A stretch of 64,000 nucleotides of DNA, from assembly GCF_002835465.1 (NCBI RefSeq), contig NZ_PIZM01000006.1, positions 124,001 to 188,000 of the forward strand, given 5' to 3'. Positions 8,957 through 18,531 of the stretch are shown in pieces. Both the position numbers and the translations under genes were made by a program. This DNA is from Psychromonas sp. psych-6C06 (lineage in GTDB: Bacteria > Pseudomonadota > Gammaproteobacteria > Enterobacterales > Psychromonadaceae). Positions within the stretch are counted from its first letter, which is position 1, and every line of letters begins with the position of its first letter. Below the pieces are notes generated by a model. It was given only the letters and a program-made list of their open reading frames with translations, did no database searches and was not told the DNA's origin.

Positions 8957-10349
8957 CTTGGTATGCTGCGCCACTGTATTCATCAAAACGTGAATAGCGA
9001 CCTTGGAAGGTTAATCGAACTTTACCAATTGGACCATTACGTTGCTTACCGATGATGATCTCAGCGATCCCTTTATCGCTACTATCTTCGTTATAAACTT
9101 CATCACGATAGATAAACATAATCAAGTCGGCATCTTGCTCAATAGCCCCTGATTCACGTAAGTCTGAGTTGATAGGGCGTTTATCGGCACGCTGCTCTAG
9201 ACCACGGTTAAGCTGTGAAAGAGCGATTACTGGACAGCGTAACTCCTTTGCAAGCGCTTTTAGTGAGCGTGATATTTCGGAAATCTCTAAGGTTCTATTT
9301 TCACTTAGCGAAGGAACGCGCATTAGTTGTAGGTAATCGATCATGATCATACTTACCCCGCCGTGATCACGTGCAATACGACGTGCGCGTGAACGGACTT
9401 CGGTGGGAGTTAGGCCTGAACTATCATCAATAAACATTTTACCTTGATTAAGTAAAATCGACATGGTCGACGATAACGAAGCCCAATCATTCTCATCAAG
9501 AGCGCCCGTTCTAATTTTACCTTGGTCAATGCGCCCGAGTGAAGCAAGCATACGATTCATGATCTGATCTGCCGGCATCTCTAGTGAGAAGATGATGGTT
9601 GGTTTATCTGCATTTAAGGCAGCATGCTCAGCAAGGTTCATAGCAAAGGTGGTTTTACCCATCGATGGACGCGCGGCAACGATGATCAGATCGCCCGGTT
9701 GGAAGCCTGTTGTCATCTGATCTAAATCGTTATAACCCGATGAAAGTCCGGTAATACCATCCTGCGGGTTTTTACAAAGATCATCAATACGTGCAACAGT
9801 CTCTTTTAAGATATCTTTAAGTGCTTGTGGTCCTTCACTTTTATCGCTTCGTGCTTCCGCGATTTGGAAAACTTTGGTTTCTGCAAAGTCGAGTAGTTCC
9901 GCGCTATCTCGCCCTTCTGTTTCATATCCTGCTTCGGCTATCTCATTGGCAACCCCAATTAATTCACGTACCACTGCACGCTCACGCACAATATCAGCAT
10001 AGTTATTGATATTGGCCGCACTTGGTGTGTTTTGTAATAGCTCGGCTAGGTAAGCGATGCCACCTACGCCTTCAAGTTCTTGCTTATTTTCAAGTTGTTC
10101 AGAAAGAGTTACTAAATCTACAGGTATGTCTTCGCTACTTAAACTTTCAATCGTCGCAAAAATAGTACGGTGTGCTCGATGATAAAAATCACGCTCAACA
10201 ACACGTTCAGCGACATCATTCCATGCTTCATTGTTGAGAAGTAAACCACCGATGATCGCTTGTTCAGCTTCAAAGGAGTGAGGTACGGATTTGATTGCTG
10301 AAACGGTTTTATTTTTACTCTTGTTGGAGTAAGGGCTTTTATCGGCCAT
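8949..10349 (-). CDS. dnaB: Replicative DNA helicase
   Basis: DnaB is the hexameric 5'-3' helicase of the replication fork. The N-terminal DnaB domain (about residues 20-125) is followed by a RecA-like core with Walker A in AARPSMGKTT (about residue 225) and IMIDYLQLM as Walker B. The 466-residue length is standard and no intein is present. A serine- and lysine-rich leader of about 20 residues precedes the domain. Its 3' end overlaps alr. Confidence 0.97.
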   Translation of the reverse strand: MADKSPYSNKSKNKTVSAIKSVPHSFEAEQAIIGGLLLNNEAWNDVAERVVERDFYHRAHRTIFATIESLSSEDIPVDLVTLSEQLENKQELEGVGGIAYLAELLQNTPSAANINNYADIVRERAVVRELIGVANEIAEAGYETEGRDSAELLDFAETKVFQIAEARSDKSEGPQALKDILKETVARIDDLCKNPQDGITGLSSGYNDLDQMTTGFQPGDLIIVAARPSMGKTTFAMNLAEHAALNADKPTIIFSLEMPADQIMNRMLASLGRIDQGKIRTGALDENDWASLSSTMSILLNQGKMFIDDSSGLTPTEVRSRARRIARDHGGVSMIMIDYLQLMRVPSLSENRTLEISEISRSLKALAKELRCPVIALSQLNRGLEQRADKRPINSDLRESGAIEQDADLIMFIYRDEVYNEDSSDKGIAEIIIGKQRNGPIGKVRLTFQGRYSRFDEYSGAAYQDE

Positions 10350-10403
10350 GTTAAATCCTAACGGTTTGGTGATATCAACGTGCTCATATTGATGTGCTTG
10401 ATA

Positions 10404-10769
10404 TTATGCTAAAAAGAGGATTTCAATCCAAATATAGGCTGTTAAAAACAGTGCGATTAATACGGCTGCTGAGCCTTGATCTTTCGCGCGTCCTGATAGC
10501 TCATGTTTTTCGCTACCGATTCTATCAACGACCGCCTCAATTGCAGAGTTAATTATCTCAATAATGAGCACTAAAAATATCGGTGCTATTAGTAATATTC
10601 GTTCAATATAGGTGACATCGAGGTAAAAGGCGACAGGGATAAGAGTCGCCGCTAATAGTAACTCTTGACGAAAAGCTGCTTCATATTTAAATGCACTTTT
10701 TAAGCCTTGCAGTGAATATCCTGTTGCAAGAAGGATACGTTTTATACCTGTATTCTTTTCCATTTCCAT
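10404..10769 (-). CDS. dgkA: Diacylglycerol kinase
   Basis: A small inner-membrane enzyme that phosphorylates diacylglycerol back to phosphatidate. It has three membrane segments and the hallmark stretch EIINSAIEAVVDRIG plus HELSGRAKDQGSAAV, nearly the same as in E. coli DgkA. The length of 121 residues matches. It lies 54 bases upstream of dnaB on the same strand, so read-through into dnaB is possible. Confidence 0.97.
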   Translation of the reverse strand: MEMEKNTGIKRILLATGYSLQGLKSAFKYEAAFRQELLLAATLIPVAFYLDVTYIERILLIAPIFLVLIIEIINSAIEAVVDRIGSEKHELSGRAKDQGSAAVLIALFLTAYIWIEILFLA

Positions 10770-11100
10770 TCACCCTGTAGCTTAAATTATAAGGTGGTTA
10801 CTTTAGCAAAAGGGCAGGGGAAGGTCACTTGTAATTTATCAACTGCATACTCCGACATTGCGACATCAATTTTATTTAATAAAGTGTAATAAATGAGTTG
10901 GGAGTAGGATATAAGGCGAAGTGATCTTTTAACTTCCAGAGATGATGATTTTACGGTAAGTACTTAACAGTAAAGAAATATATGCGTATATATTTGACCT
11001 TTATTTGTTTATAATTATTTTTATTAGATTTATATCACCATTATTTTTTATGATAATGAAGTGTATGGCAATAGCCATTACTTTGTGAAAAGGAGTTGTT
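10770..11100. other. Intergenic region between divergent dgkA and the S9 peptidase
   Basis: AT-rich spacer that must hold both promoters. A TTGACC at 10994-10999 could be a -35 for the peptidase gene, but no well-spaced -10 follows. The AAGGAG at 11090-11095 is a strong ribosome site for the TTG start. No gene or repeat seen. Confidence 0.5.
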
Positions 11101-13026
11101 TTGTTTAATTATCGCCGTGTATTTTTGTGTACCCTCTTTATTATCTTGTTGTCTTCATGCGCAACTCCCAAACCTGCGACACATCATTCGTTGGTCAACG
11201 CTCCTTTGCCTGAGCTAATTCACCTTAGCGATGTTGATGGTAGTGAGAGTGATACTTATCAATACCAACTGTCGCCAAATGGTAAAATGTTAGCTTGGGT
11301 TGCTTACACTAATTCTGCCTGGGGTCCTTACCCGACCGTTTTCTATAAAGATTTAGAAACAGGGAAAGAAGGGCGTTTAAAGGCTTATATTAATAATTTT
11401 GGTTGGATGCCAGATAGCAAAACAATATTTAACGTACTCATGTATCCCAATGAGACATCAAAGCTTTATTTTATTAATCTAAAAACAAGTTCATATGACA
11501 CTCCTCCAGCGTATTCCGAAAAAGATACCGTTGTTTTTGTGGTTGATACACTTAAAGAAGATAAAGAGCATATTTTAATTAAGCATAATAATCGCAATGA
11601 AAGTGAGTTAGACCTTTACCGTTTTAATATAAAAACCAAAGAGACGCAGTTATTACATCAAAATGATGGCGCTTTAGTGAGTGGCTATCTATTGAATCCA
11701 GTGACGAAAAAAGAACGTATTTTTGCTTATATTCAACAGAGTAGAAGTATTGTTTTGCGTGAAAGTGGAAAGACAGTATTTGATGCTGGCGAAGGTGGTA
11801 CCATCACGCAAGCTGATTATGATTATCATAAAAATCAAATTTGGTTAATTGCCAATAATAACGACGATAAAAAACAATTATTACGTATTGATCTGGATAC
11901 CTTAGATATTGATGTGATTTACGCTGACCCAGATGTAGATGTCTCCTTTTATGATATTGACCATAATCTACAACCTTATATGCTCACTATGTACCCTGGG
12001 TATCAAAAAATAAAGGTGCTAGACGATAGGATAAAACCTTTGATTGAATATTTTAATACGTCTGACAAGGTACGTGTCAATATTCAAAGTAGCGATGCTA
12101 AGCAGCAACTATTTGTGGTGGCTAAAGCAACCAGTAAAGGCGTTGAGCGTTACCTTTATAATTTGCAAGATAACAGTAGCGAATTACTGGTTAAATCAGC
12201 ATCTTTAGCACTGGAAAATAGACTCGTTGATATGAAGCCAATACGTTTTACCAGCCGTGACGGACTGGTTGTTAATGGTTATTTAAGCATGCCAAAAGGT
12301 ATTGAAGCTAAAAATTTACCGATGGTTTTACTGGTGCATGGTGGGCCACACTCAAGGGATTACTGGGGGTTTAACTTAGAAGTACAAATGTTAGCTAATC
12401 GAGGTTATGCGGTGCTACAGGTTAATTTCAGGGGATCTATTGGGTACGGGAAAAGCTTTTTTGAAGCTGGTTTTGGTGAGTTTACCAAGGGAATGCACAA
12501 TGACTTAATTGATGGTGTAGATTGGGCAATCGAGGAGGGCATTGCCGATCCTAATAAAGTGGCCATTATGGGAGCCAGTTATGGCGGCTATGCTACATTA
12601 GTTGGTATGACAAAAACAGCCGATAAATTTGCTTGTGGTGTTGATATTTTTGGCATTTCCGACATTAAACTATTTATTGACCATTACCCTGTATTTTGGA
12701 AGCAGCATAAGCCTGTTTGGGAAAACTATTTAGGTAACTTTAGCGATGAGAGTAATTGGGCGCAATGGGCTGAAAAGTCGCCTATTAATTATGTGCATAA
12801 TTTACAGGCCCCTTTACTAATTATTCAAGGAGACTCTGACTATATCGTCCGCCCGGAACAGTCGAGAAATTTTGTTGAGGCTGCAGAAAAAGCAGGCAAA
12901 GAGGTCGACTACTGGGAGATGCCATTGGTTGGACATAGCTATGGTGGTACTGCGAATACACTTAAATTGCAGCGTAAAGTCGATAACTTTTTGCATCAAT
13001 GTCTTGGTGGACGAAGCGCAGGTTAG
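11101..13026 (+). CDS. S9-family (prolyl oligopeptidase-like) peptidase, lipoprotein
   Basis: Predicted serine peptidase anchored to a membrane. It starts at TTG, supported by AAGGAG ending 5 bases upstream. The N-terminus is a lipoprotein signal with lipobox LLSSC (Cys about residue 17). Residues 40-370 look like a beta-propeller, followed by an alpha/beta-hydrolase domain with nucleophile GASYGG (S493), acid in GDSDYIV (D580) and H612 in VGHSYGG. This arrangement matches acylaminoacyl-peptidase-like S9C enzymes. The substrate is unknown, probably short peptides in the periplasm. A hairpin follows the gene. Confidence 0.88.
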   Translation: MFNYRRVFLCTLFIILLSSCATPKPATHHSLVNAPLPELIHLSDVDGSESDTYQYQLSPNGKMLAWVAYTNSAWGPYPTVFYKDLETGKEGRLKAYINNFGWMPDSKTIFNVLMYPNETSKLYFINLKTSSYDTPPAYSEKDTVVFVVDTLKEDKEHILIKHNNRNESELDLYRFNIKTKETQLLHQNDGALVSGYLLNPVTKKERIFAYIQQSRSIVLRESGKTVFDAGEGGTITQADYDYHKNQIWLIANNNDDKKQLLRIDLDTLDIDVIYADPDVDVSFYDIDHNLQPYMLTMYPGYQKIKVLDDRIKPLIEYFNTSDKVRVNIQSSDAKQQLFVVAKATSKGVERYLYNLQDNSSELLVKSASLALENRLVDMKPIRFTSRDGLVVNGYLSMPKGIEAKNLPMVLLVHGGPHSRDYWGFNLEVQMLANRGYAVLQVNFRGSIGYGKSFFEAGFGEFTKGMHNDLIDGVDWAIEEGIADPNKVAIMGASYGGYATLVGMTKTADKFACGVDIFGISDIKLFIDHYPVFWKQHKPVWENYLGNFSDESNWAQWAEKSPINYVHNLQAPLLIIQGDSDYIVRPEQSRNFVEAAEKAGKEVDYWEMPLVGHSYGGTANTLKLQRKVDNFLHQCLGGRSAG

Positions 13027-13133
13027 AAGCGCGTATAGCAATGACATTGTAGATATTAGCGCTATCCTGCGTCGGAAAAATGTGCTGTTTTACTTACTAA
13101 AGAGGACCTCTATTTAGTGTTATTGCTATTAAC

Positions 13134-13159
13134 AACCAGCATTGCTGATAATGCTGGTT
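13134..13159 (+). terminator. Hairpin downstream of the S9 peptidase gene
   Basis: A perfect 10-bp stem, AACCAGCATT at 13134-13143 and AATGCTGGTT at 13150-13159, with a 6-base loop. The following T-run is poor, so this may be a weak or Rho-assisted terminator. Confidence 0.55.
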
Positions 13160-13324
13160 GAGATTGTTATTAGGTACGCCACGCAATATTGGCACCGTAA
13201 AAAATAAATGGTCACAATTATCATTTCAGAAAAAAGGACACCACTTTACTCGCACAGGTAGATATTCGAACAATCACTTTATGTTATGATTTGATGCTAA
13301 CCATTAATTGATAGAGGTTGCTCT

Positions 13325-15448
13325 GTGCTAGCAAAAGGTTCTCTTTTTTCGCGTATTATCAATCGTCTCTGGGTGAAAAGCCAGCATGTGCCTACGCAAG
13401 CAATTCAAGAGTTAAGTATTGATCTCGATAGGCCGGTTATTTACGTCGTCGAACAAAATAATGCCAGTGATCTACTTGGGTTACAGGCGAGTTGTAAAAA
13501 AGCGGGCTTACCTGATCCTTACCAGCCAATTACTGTGAATGGTGTACAGATAAGTGCGCTGGTCTATCTTCATAATTGGTCACTGTTTGCAGCCAAAGCA
13601 CCACAACTACAAGACGCGCCCTATCTTGAGCAATATCAGCAGTTACTTGATTTACATAATGGCGATGAGAGCCTAGATATTCAATTAATTCCAGTTACGT
13701 TTTATTGGGGAAGAAATCCAGGCCGTGACGGTAAGAAGTCGTGGTTTGATTTGACTCAGCAGGGACAGGTCGGTCTATTTCATAAGTCACTGGTTGTACT
13801 GAGAAACGGTAAAGATCACTTGGTTCGTTTTAATCAACCAATTTCGATTAAAAAGCTGATTTTACGTAGTAACAATAAACCGCTTGCTTATAAATTAGCG
13901 AAAGTAGCGATGCGTTATTTTGATTTTCAGAAGCGCAGTAGTATAGGGCCTAAGTTGCCGAATCGTAAACAGATGATCGAAACGGTTTTAGCGCAAGCAC
14001 AGTTACGAAAAGTGATTATTAACCATGCTGAAACACTAAATCTAAGTGAAGATCAGGTAGAGCAACAGTGTCGCGCTTATCTTAATGAGATAAGCACTAA
14101 TTTCTCTTACTCCTTTATGCGTTTTTTTCGCCTTTTCTTAAGCGCTATTTGGAATTTTATTTATCAGGGTATCGAGGTAAACCATGCGCAAGCGGTGCGA
14201 CAAGCTTGCCAGAGTGGTGCTGAAATAATCTATATGCCTTGTCACCGTAGTCACATGGATTATTTGTTACTTTCTTATCTGTTATTTGAGCAGGGTGTAG
14301 TTCCACCTCATGTTGCTGCCGGAGTGAACCTTAACTTTTTTCCCGCTGGTCCGATATTTAGACGCTCAGGCGCGTTCTTTTTAAGGCGTACCTTTAAGGA
14401 TGATCCTTTATACGCTGAAGTATTTAATGCTTATTTTTCCATGCTGTTTAAGCAAGGCTATCCAATCGAGTTTTTCACCGAAGGGGGCAGAAGCCGAACA
14501 GGGTTATTACTTGAGCCGAAAACAGGGCTACTCTCCACCTCATTAAAAACCTATTTACGACAACCAGATCGAAACGTGGTGATTGTACCTATTTATATTG
14601 GTTACGATCACATAATGGAAGTGAACACTTACATCAATGAGTTGGCTGGCCAAAAAAAGGAGCGTGAAAGTGTCTGGCAACTATTAGGCATTGTTAAAAA
14701 ACTGGGTAATTTTGGGCGTGCCTTTGTTAACTTTGGCGAGCCAATCAATGTCAAACAGCACTTTGATCAGTACCTTCCTGGATGGTCAAAGTCAGAGATT
14801 AGCGACAAACAATTTAAACAGCAGGTTACAATTATTGCGCAGCAGGTAATGACTAACATTAATGCGGCTACTGCGGTGAATGCATTACCTTTATGCGCTG
14901 CCATTTTGTTGGCAAATAAAAACCATCAAGTGGATAAAAATCAGTTTTTAGAACAACTAAAGTGGCATCAAAAATGGTTGTCAACACATGAAAAAGGTAG
15001 TTTGGTTACTTATCCAAAAAATAGTGGTGATGATTTATTGACCCAAGCACTCGCACAACATAAATTTCAGTGTCTAGATGATTGTATTAGTTGCTCTGCA
15101 CAGCAGGCTTTAGCGCTAGATTATTATAAGAATAATATTGTGCACTTGTTTGTCTTACCAAGTTTAATCTTTCATGCTATTGCTCATTTAACAGCACAAA
15201 AACAATTTGCAGATCATAACCATATACTTGAGTGTTGTAGACAACCCTATTTGCAATTGCAAAAAAAATATTTTTTACCTCACCATACAGATGCTTATAC
15301 GGTATTAGAAAAAACCATTACTTCACTGTTAACGATTGATGGAATAGCTGAAAAATCAGGTCAATATATTGTGTTAGATGAACTGTTAGCTCGCGTAATG
15401 GAAGGGCATATCAGCCCTGTATTTGATAATCCAAGCATTGCCATTTAA
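13325..15448 (+). CDS. plsB: Glycerol-3-phosphate acyltransferase, short C-terminus
   Basis: PlsB attaches the first acyl chain to glycerol-3-phosphate at the inner membrane, starting phospholipid synthesis. The catalytic HX4D is HRSHMD (H307-D312), with downstream blocks GAFFLRRTFK, FFTEGGRSRTG and VPIYIGYDH all intact. Translation begins at a GTG after TAGAGG. The protein is 707 residues, about 100 fewer than E. coli PlsB (807); the alignment runs well to about E. coli residue 690 and then ends. Only 33 bases separate it from the next gene, so the missing tail is not nearby in another frame. Confidence 0.94.
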   Translation: MLAKGSLFSRIINRLWVKSQHVPTQAIQELSIDLDRPVIYVVEQNNASDLLGLQASCKKAGLPDPYQPITVNGVQISALVYLHNWSLFAAKAPQLQDAPYLEQYQQLLDLHNGDESLDIQLIPVTFYWGRNPGRDGKKSWFDLTQQGQVGLFHKSLVVLRNGKDHLVRFNQPISIKKLILRSNNKPLAYKLAKVAMRYFDFQKRSSIGPKLPNRKQMIETVLAQAQLRKVIINHAETLNLSEDQVEQQCRAYLNEISTNFSYSFMRFFRLFLSAIWNFIYQGIEVNHAQAVRQACQSGAEIIYMPCHRSHMDYLLLSYLLFEQGVVPPHVAAGVNLNFFPAGPIFRRSGAFFLRRTFKDDPLYAEVFNAYFSMLFKQGYPIEFFTEGGRSRTGLLLEPKTGLLSTSLKTYLRQPDRNVVIVPIYIGYDHIMEVNTYINELAGQKKERESVWQLLGIVKKLGNFGRAFVNFGEPINVKQHFDQYLPGWSKSEISDKQFKQQVTIIAQQVMTNINAATAVNALPLCAAILLANKNHQVDKNQFLEQLKWHQKWLSTHEKGSLVTYPKNSGDDLLTQALAQHKFQCLDDCISCSAQQALALDYYKNNIVHLFVLPSLIFHAIAHLTAQKQFADHNHILECCRQPYLQLQKKYFLPHHTDAYTVLEKTITSLLTIDGIAEKSGQYIVLDELLARVMEGHISPVFDNPSIAI

Positions 15449-15481
15449 ACTGGCGCCACTCTTATTGTTAAGGAAATAGAT

Positions 15482-15880
15482 ATGGCGATTAACGGTCGTA
15501 CTTTAGTTGAACAGTTACGCAGTAACGTGAATGAATTATCTGTTATGCAACTACATGAAAAATTGAAACAAAATCCTAAAGCAGTATTAATTGATATCCG
15601 TGAAGTAAGCGAGACCAGTTTAGGGACCATCAACAATGCCACATTAATTCCGCGTGGTGTATTAGAGATGCAAATCGATAGTAATGAGTCAATTAAGCAA
15701 CGTTTTGCCACGCTTGATGAGTTGGCTGAGCAGCCTGTGTATCTTCTATGTCGTTCTGGTGCCCGTAGTGTATTTTGTGCATTGTCGTTACAGCAAATGG
15801 GGTTTAAAGAAGTATATTCGATTGCGGGTGGCTTTTTAGCTTGGCAAGCGGCTGGTTATGAGGTGAGCAGCGCTTCGTGA
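15482..15880 (+). CDS. Single-domain rhodanese-like sulfurtransferase
   Basis: A 132-residue cytoplasmic protein with one rhodanese fold: IDIREVSE as the early CH2A-like motif and the active-site loop LLCRSGARS with the persulfide cysteine at C90. A GGIP-like AGGFLAWQAAGY ends the domain. An N-terminal extension of about 20 residues precedes it. It starts 33 bases after plsB with AAGGA upstream and overlaps yigZ by 4 bases, so it is co-translated with it. The sulfur acceptor is unknown. Confidence 0.88.
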   Translation: MAINGRTLVEQLRSNVNELSVMQLHEKLKQNPKAVLIDIREVSETSLGTINNATLIPRGVLEMQIDSNESIKQRFATLDELAEQPVYLLCRSGARSVFCALSLQQMGFKEVYSIAGGFLAWQAAGYEVSSAS

Positions 15881-16503
15881 GTGAACCCTATCTAGTCATC
15901 AGTGCTCCACTTCATTTCAGTGAAGAGATAAAAAAGAGTCGTTTTCTTACTTACCTCGCACCTGTCGAAAATAAGCAGGCTGCCCTTGATTATTTGCAAA
16001 CTATTAAGAACTTACACCCTGATGCTCGCCATCACTGCTGGGCTTATATCGCAGCAAGCCCTAAAAATGGTGTGCTAATGGGCTGTAGTGATGATGGTGA
16101 GCCAAAAGGGACTGCGGGAAAACCGATGATGGCGCTGTTACAGGGAAGCAATATAGGTGAAATAATGGCTGTTGTAGTGCGCTATTCGGGTGGAATTAAA
16201 CTTGGCACTGGTGGCTTAGTTCGCGCTTATAGTAATGGCATCCAACAGTTATTACCTCAAATAGAAACTCGTGAAAAACGTTTTTATCAGCAATATCAGG
16301 TGAGTTGTGATTATGCTCAAATGGCGCAACTAGAAAGCTTGTTAGTTCCGAATGTTGGACGTATTGTGCGGGTTGAATATCTACAATCTGTAGATGCATT
16401 GGTTGAAGTCGATCTGCAATTGGCTGAAGATTTTTTAAAGCAGCTACAATCAGTGACACAAGGAAAAGTGCATGTTAACAAAATATTGCCAACCCAAAGT
16501 TAA
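15877..16503 (+). CDS. yigZ: YigZ/IMPACT family protein
   Basis: Member of the UPF0029/IMPACT family; the bacterial role is poorly defined (nucleic-acid binding proposed). Signature stretches are KKSRFLTYLAPV near the N-terminus, SDDGEPKGTAGKPM in the middle and VVRYSGGIKLGTGGLVRAYS. The length of 208 residues is normal. It starts with GTG inside a 4-base overlap with the rhodanese gene and lies 11 bases before trkH, the same order as E. coli yigZ-trkH-hemG. Confidence 0.9.
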   Translation: MSEPYLVISAPLHFSEEIKKSRFLTYLAPVENKQAALDYLQTIKNLHPDARHHCWAYIAASPKNGVLMGCSDDGEPKGTAGKPMMALLQGSNIGEIMAVVVRYSGGIKLGTGGLVRAYSNGIQQLLPQIETREKRFYQQYQVSCDYAQMAQLESLLVPNVGRIVRVEYLQSVDALVEVDLQLAEDFLKQLQSVTQGKVHVNKILPTQS

Positions 16504-16514
16504 AGTGAGCTAAC

Positions 16515-17972
16515 GTGGCCTTTCGTTCAATTATTCGTATTGTTGGCATGTTGATTGGTTTGTTCAGTCTGACAATGCTTCCTCCCGTTGCTATCGCTAT
16601 GTTTTACGATGATGGTGGTGGACGTGATTTTTTAGCCGCATTTATCGTTACCTTGCTCATTGGTTTTATTTTATGGATGCCTAATCGACATTCCAAAACA
16701 GAGCTTCGTGTACGCGAAGGTTTTTTAATCGTAGTACTGTTCTGGGCAGCGCTGGGTAGCGTTGGGGCTATCCCCTTCTTAATGAGTACCAGTATTGATA
16801 TGAGCTTTGCTTCGGCATTTTTCGAGTCATTTTCTGGTTTAACGACTACTGGTGCGACTGTGATTGAAGATCTAGACAGTCTGCCGAAGGCGATGCTCTT
16901 TTATCGACAAATGTTGCAATGGTTTGGTGGTATGGGGATCATCGTCTTAGCGGTCGCTGTATTGCCTATGCTTGGTATCGGTGGAATGCAACTGTATCGA
17001 GCAGAGACACCTGGGCCAGTAAAAGATTCAAAAATGACACCGCGTATTGCAGAAACCGCTAAAGCGCTTTGGTACGTTTACCTGTGCTTAACAGTTGCCT
17101 GTATGATGGCTTTCTGGCTTGCAGGAATGAGTCTTTTTGATGCGTTGGGGCACAGCTTTTCAACGGTATCGATTGGTGGGTTTTCAACTTACAATGACAG
17201 CATGGGCCACTTTAACAGTGATGTGATTAACTTTATTACTGTGTTGTTTTTGATTATATCGGGTATTAACTACGCACTGCATTTCAGTGCTTTTTCAGCG
17301 AAAAAATTCTCATTTAATATCTATAAAGAAGACCCGGAAGTACGTGCATTTATTTTTATCCAAGTTTTTCTAACTGGTATCTGTTTTGCCATGTTAATGA
17401 ATCATGAGGTTTATGAGACGATAGAGCACACTTTTTCACAGGCACTTTTCCAAGCCGTCTCTATCTCAACGACGGCAGGGTTTACCACTACCTCTTTTGC
17501 AGACTGGCCACTATTTTTACCGGTTTTATTAATCATCTCTAGCTTCATTGGTGGTTGTGCAGGTTCAACGGGTGGCGGGTTAAAAGTGATTCGTGTTTTA
17601 TTACTTAATTTACAAGGTATGCGCGAATTAAAACGTCTAGTACACCCCAAGGCTGTTTATAAGATTAAGCTTGGTAATAAAGCGCTACCCGATCGTGTTA
17701 TTGAGGCGGTATGGGGGTTCTTTTCTACCTATGCATTAGTTTTTATCATTTGTATGTTAGCGCTCTTAATGACGGGAATGGATGAAATAAGCTCATTTTC
17801 AGCAACCGTTGCCATGCTTAATAATCTTGGGCCTGGTTTAGGGCAAGTCGCTGTACACTTTAATGAGGTCGGTGATGCCTCAAAATGGGTGATGGTGATG
17901 GCAATGCTGTTTGGTCGTCTTGAGATTTTTACTCTGTTAGTACTATTTACCCCTGTTTTTTGGAAAAATTAA
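16515..17972 (+). CDS. trkH: Trk system potassium uptake protein TrkH
   Basis: Potassium-translocating subunit of the Trk system, working with cytoplasmic TrkA (not in the window). A polytopic membrane protein of 485 residues with the four selectivity-filter repeats, among them SGLTTTGATV, STVSIGGFST and SISTTAGFTTT. GTG start after AGTGAGC. The stop codon abuts the hemG ATG directly, so hemG is translationally coupled. Confidence 0.95.
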   Translation: MAFRSIIRIVGMLIGLFSLTMLPPVAIAMFYDDGGGRDFLAAFIVTLLIGFILWMPNRHSKTELRVREGFLIVVLFWAALGSVGAIPFLMSTSIDMSFASAFFESFSGLTTTGATVIEDLDSLPKAMLFYRQMLQWFGGMGIIVLAVAVLPMLGIGGMQLYRAETPGPVKDSKMTPRIAETAKALWYVYLCLTVACMMAFWLAGMSLFDALGHSFSTVSIGGFSTYNDSMGHFNSDVINFITVLFLIISGINYALHFSAFSAKKFSFNIYKEDPEVRAFIFIQVFLTGICFAMLMNHEVYETIEHTFSQALFQAVSISTTAGFTTTSFADWPLFLPVLLIISSFIGGCAGSTGGGLKVIRVLLLNLQGMRELKRLVHPKAVYKIKLGNKALPDRVIEAVWGFFSTYALVFIICMLALLMTGMDEISSFSATVAMLNNLGPGLGQVAVHFNEVGDASKWVMVMAMLFGRLEIFTLLVLFTPVFWKN

Positions 17973-18494
17973 ATGACAACAAAGACTCTTGTTTTATATT
18001 CATCGGTTGATGGACAAACTCTAAAAATAATTGAACGTATTAATACGCTGGTGGAAGGTGAATTTAAATTATTTGATATTGATAAAAATCCCGATATCGC
18101 ATTTGATGAATATGCCAAAGTGCTGATCGGGGCTTCAATTCGATACGGTAATTTTCGTAGCAATCTAATCGAGTATGTTAATACTCATAAAACACAAATT
18201 GATAAGCTACCTAATGCCTTTTTTTTAGTCTGTTTAACGGCTAGAAAGCCAGAGAAATCATTACCTAGTAATAATACTTATATGGCAAAGTTCAATGCGC
18301 TTTCGGATTGGCAACCGCGTTTGAAAGGAGTATTTGCAGGTGCATTATTGTATTCACGCTACAACTGGTGGCAAACACTGCTGATTCAGTTAATTATGAA
18401 GATGACTGGTGGCAGTACTGATAAAAGTAAAGATATCGAATTAACCGATTGGTCAAAAGTCGAGTCGTTTAGTAAAGATTTTTCAGATTTATAA
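17973..18494 (+). CDS. hemG: Menaquinone-dependent protoporphyrinogen IX dehydrogenase
   Basis: HemG oxidises protoporphyrinogen IX to protoporphyrin IX for haem, passing electrons to quinones. It is a flavodoxin-like protein: the FMN loop is YSSVDGQTLKI near the N-terminus, and the long HemG insert includes GALLYSRYNWWQTLLIQLIMKMTGG. The length of 173 residues is close to E. coli (181). It follows trkH with no gap. Confidence 0.93.
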   Translation: MTTKTLVLYSSVDGQTLKIIERINTLVEGEFKLFDIDKNPDIAFDEYAKVLIGASIRYGNFRSNLIEYVNTHKTQIDKLPNAFFLVCLTARKPEKSLPSNNTYMAKFNALSDWQPRLKGVFAGALLYSRYNWWQTLLIQLIMKMTGGSTDKSKDIELTDWSKVESFSKDFSDL

Positions 18495-18531
18495 CGCTAC
18501 AATGTGCTTTTAGTTTTTGAGTACCCCTGTC

